From Macrosoma leucophasiata (taxonomy: Eukaryota; Arthropoda; Insecta; Lepidoptera; Hedylidae): a stretch of DNA of 64,000 bases. The stretch covers positions 1,270,001 to 1,334,000 of the forward strand of contig JAWQUS010000009.1 of assembly GCA_036365455.1 (NCBI GenBank), in the 5' to 3' direction. The notes under the pieces are model-generated. The model worked only from the letters and a program-made list of their open reading frames with translations, did no database searches and was not told the origin of the DNA. Of this stretch, positions 63,725 to 64,000 are shown piece after piece. The position numbers and the translations under genes are program-made. Within the stretch, counting starts at the first letter, position 1; each line of letters begins with the position of its first letter.

Positions 63725-64000
63725 CACGGAATAGATAAATAAAGATGGAATGGTACAACCACGCCACAACTATGTATGAACAAACACAGTTCGGCCGAAC
63801 CATTCGTTCGCCGCTCGTAGTGTCGTGTAGACTGCTTCGAACGACTCATCTCTTGGTAAAATACCGTTTAGTGCCAATTTTATTTATTCTATGTAAAATG
63901 AAATGTCAGACCTCAAGTATAACGCGAGGAGGTATATCTTTCTATCGGTAAGTCACAAATATCATTTACTCGCTGTTGCCCGTGGCTTCGCCCGCGTGGA
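63725..64000. mobile_element. hAT-like element, left part (duplication copy 2)
   Basis: CACGGAATAGATAAATAAAG left TIR preceded by GTTTTGAG, as at 40591. Cut by the window end. Confidence 0.7.

Larger units (their letters stand above)
60857..64000. repeat. segmental duplication, copy 2 (runs off the window)
   Basis: Co-linear with 38731-40866. Interrupted at 61258-62618 by G, Penelope-like and LINE sequence, and lacking the extended A insertion present in copy 1. Confidence 0.9.

Noticed and set aside
1..64000. Endogenous viral elements or LTR retrotransposons
   Set aside because: I looked for gag/pol, integrase, capsid or polymerase motifs and paired LTRs and found none. The RT frames are all of non-LTR or Penelope type.

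Overview
This window is intergenic eukaryotic DNA, almost certainly from a moth or butterfly (Lepidoptera). It is AT-rich and filled with transposable elements typical of that order: non-LTR retrotransposon tails, tRNA-derived SINEs, a mariner, Penelope-like relics, and the lepidopteran repeats that carry GGGTTCCGTA / TACGGAACCC ends. I find no intact host protein gene, no genuine tRNA or rRNA gene, no bacterial-type operon and no viral gene. Every open frame I can interpret is a broken transposon gene.

Labels used here. A = ~300-bp element starting TGGTGGTAGAGCTCCAGTGA and ending CATTACATAAAA; at least 35 copies or pieces in both orientations. B = SINE-like element with head GCGCGCATGGCCCAGCGG and tail CAGCAGTGGGACGTATAATG then (ATT)n. 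C = tRNA-headed SINE, TGCCTCGGTAGCCTAGTGG. D = tRNA-headed SINE with GGTTGGTCCAGCGGTGTGAG. E = element carrying a complete tRNA-like cloverleaf. F = CCGGTCAAGTGCG...TACGGAACCCTAAAA. G = CTAGCTGTGCCCGCGACTTC. H = CAATTGCTGTTCGTTAGTCT...GTCAGCTAGT. I, J, K = three smaller unclassified families.

Layout. 0-4 kb: an RTE-type LINE end duplicated as an inverted repeat, then F and B pieces. 4-10 kb: nested F, E and G. 10-16 kb: a LINE (minus), A copies, a complete but dead mariner and an RTE end. 16-26 kb: mostly A, B, C, D, H, plus a GC-rich 531-bp insert with a 14-bp target-site duplication. 26-29 kb: an R1/I-type LINE with RT and RNase H, 5'-inverted. 29-35 kb: Jockey-type LINE pieces and a Penelope-like fragment. 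35-42 kb: families I, J, K, a Penelope relic, the first copy of a segmental duplication and a hAT-like element. 42-50 kb: LINE ends, a LINE sharing its 3' tail with family A, an E copy between 72-bp direct repeats, and a 109-bp minisatellite. 50-58 kb: A copies split by RTE, SINE D and a LINE. 58-64 kb: F, a Penelope-like element with 277-bp inverted arms, and the second copy of the segmental duplication.

The elements form a network of parasites. Family A shares ~70 nt of 3' tail with the LINE at 45.7-46.5 kb. Family C shares its tail with the RTE ends at 15.6 and 53.7 kb. This matches SINEs borrowing LINE reverse transcriptase. Nested insertions give a relative age order. Family E is the most unusual structure: a tRNA cloverleaf, 12-bp target-site duplications at three loci, and inverted ends meeting at one fixed point.
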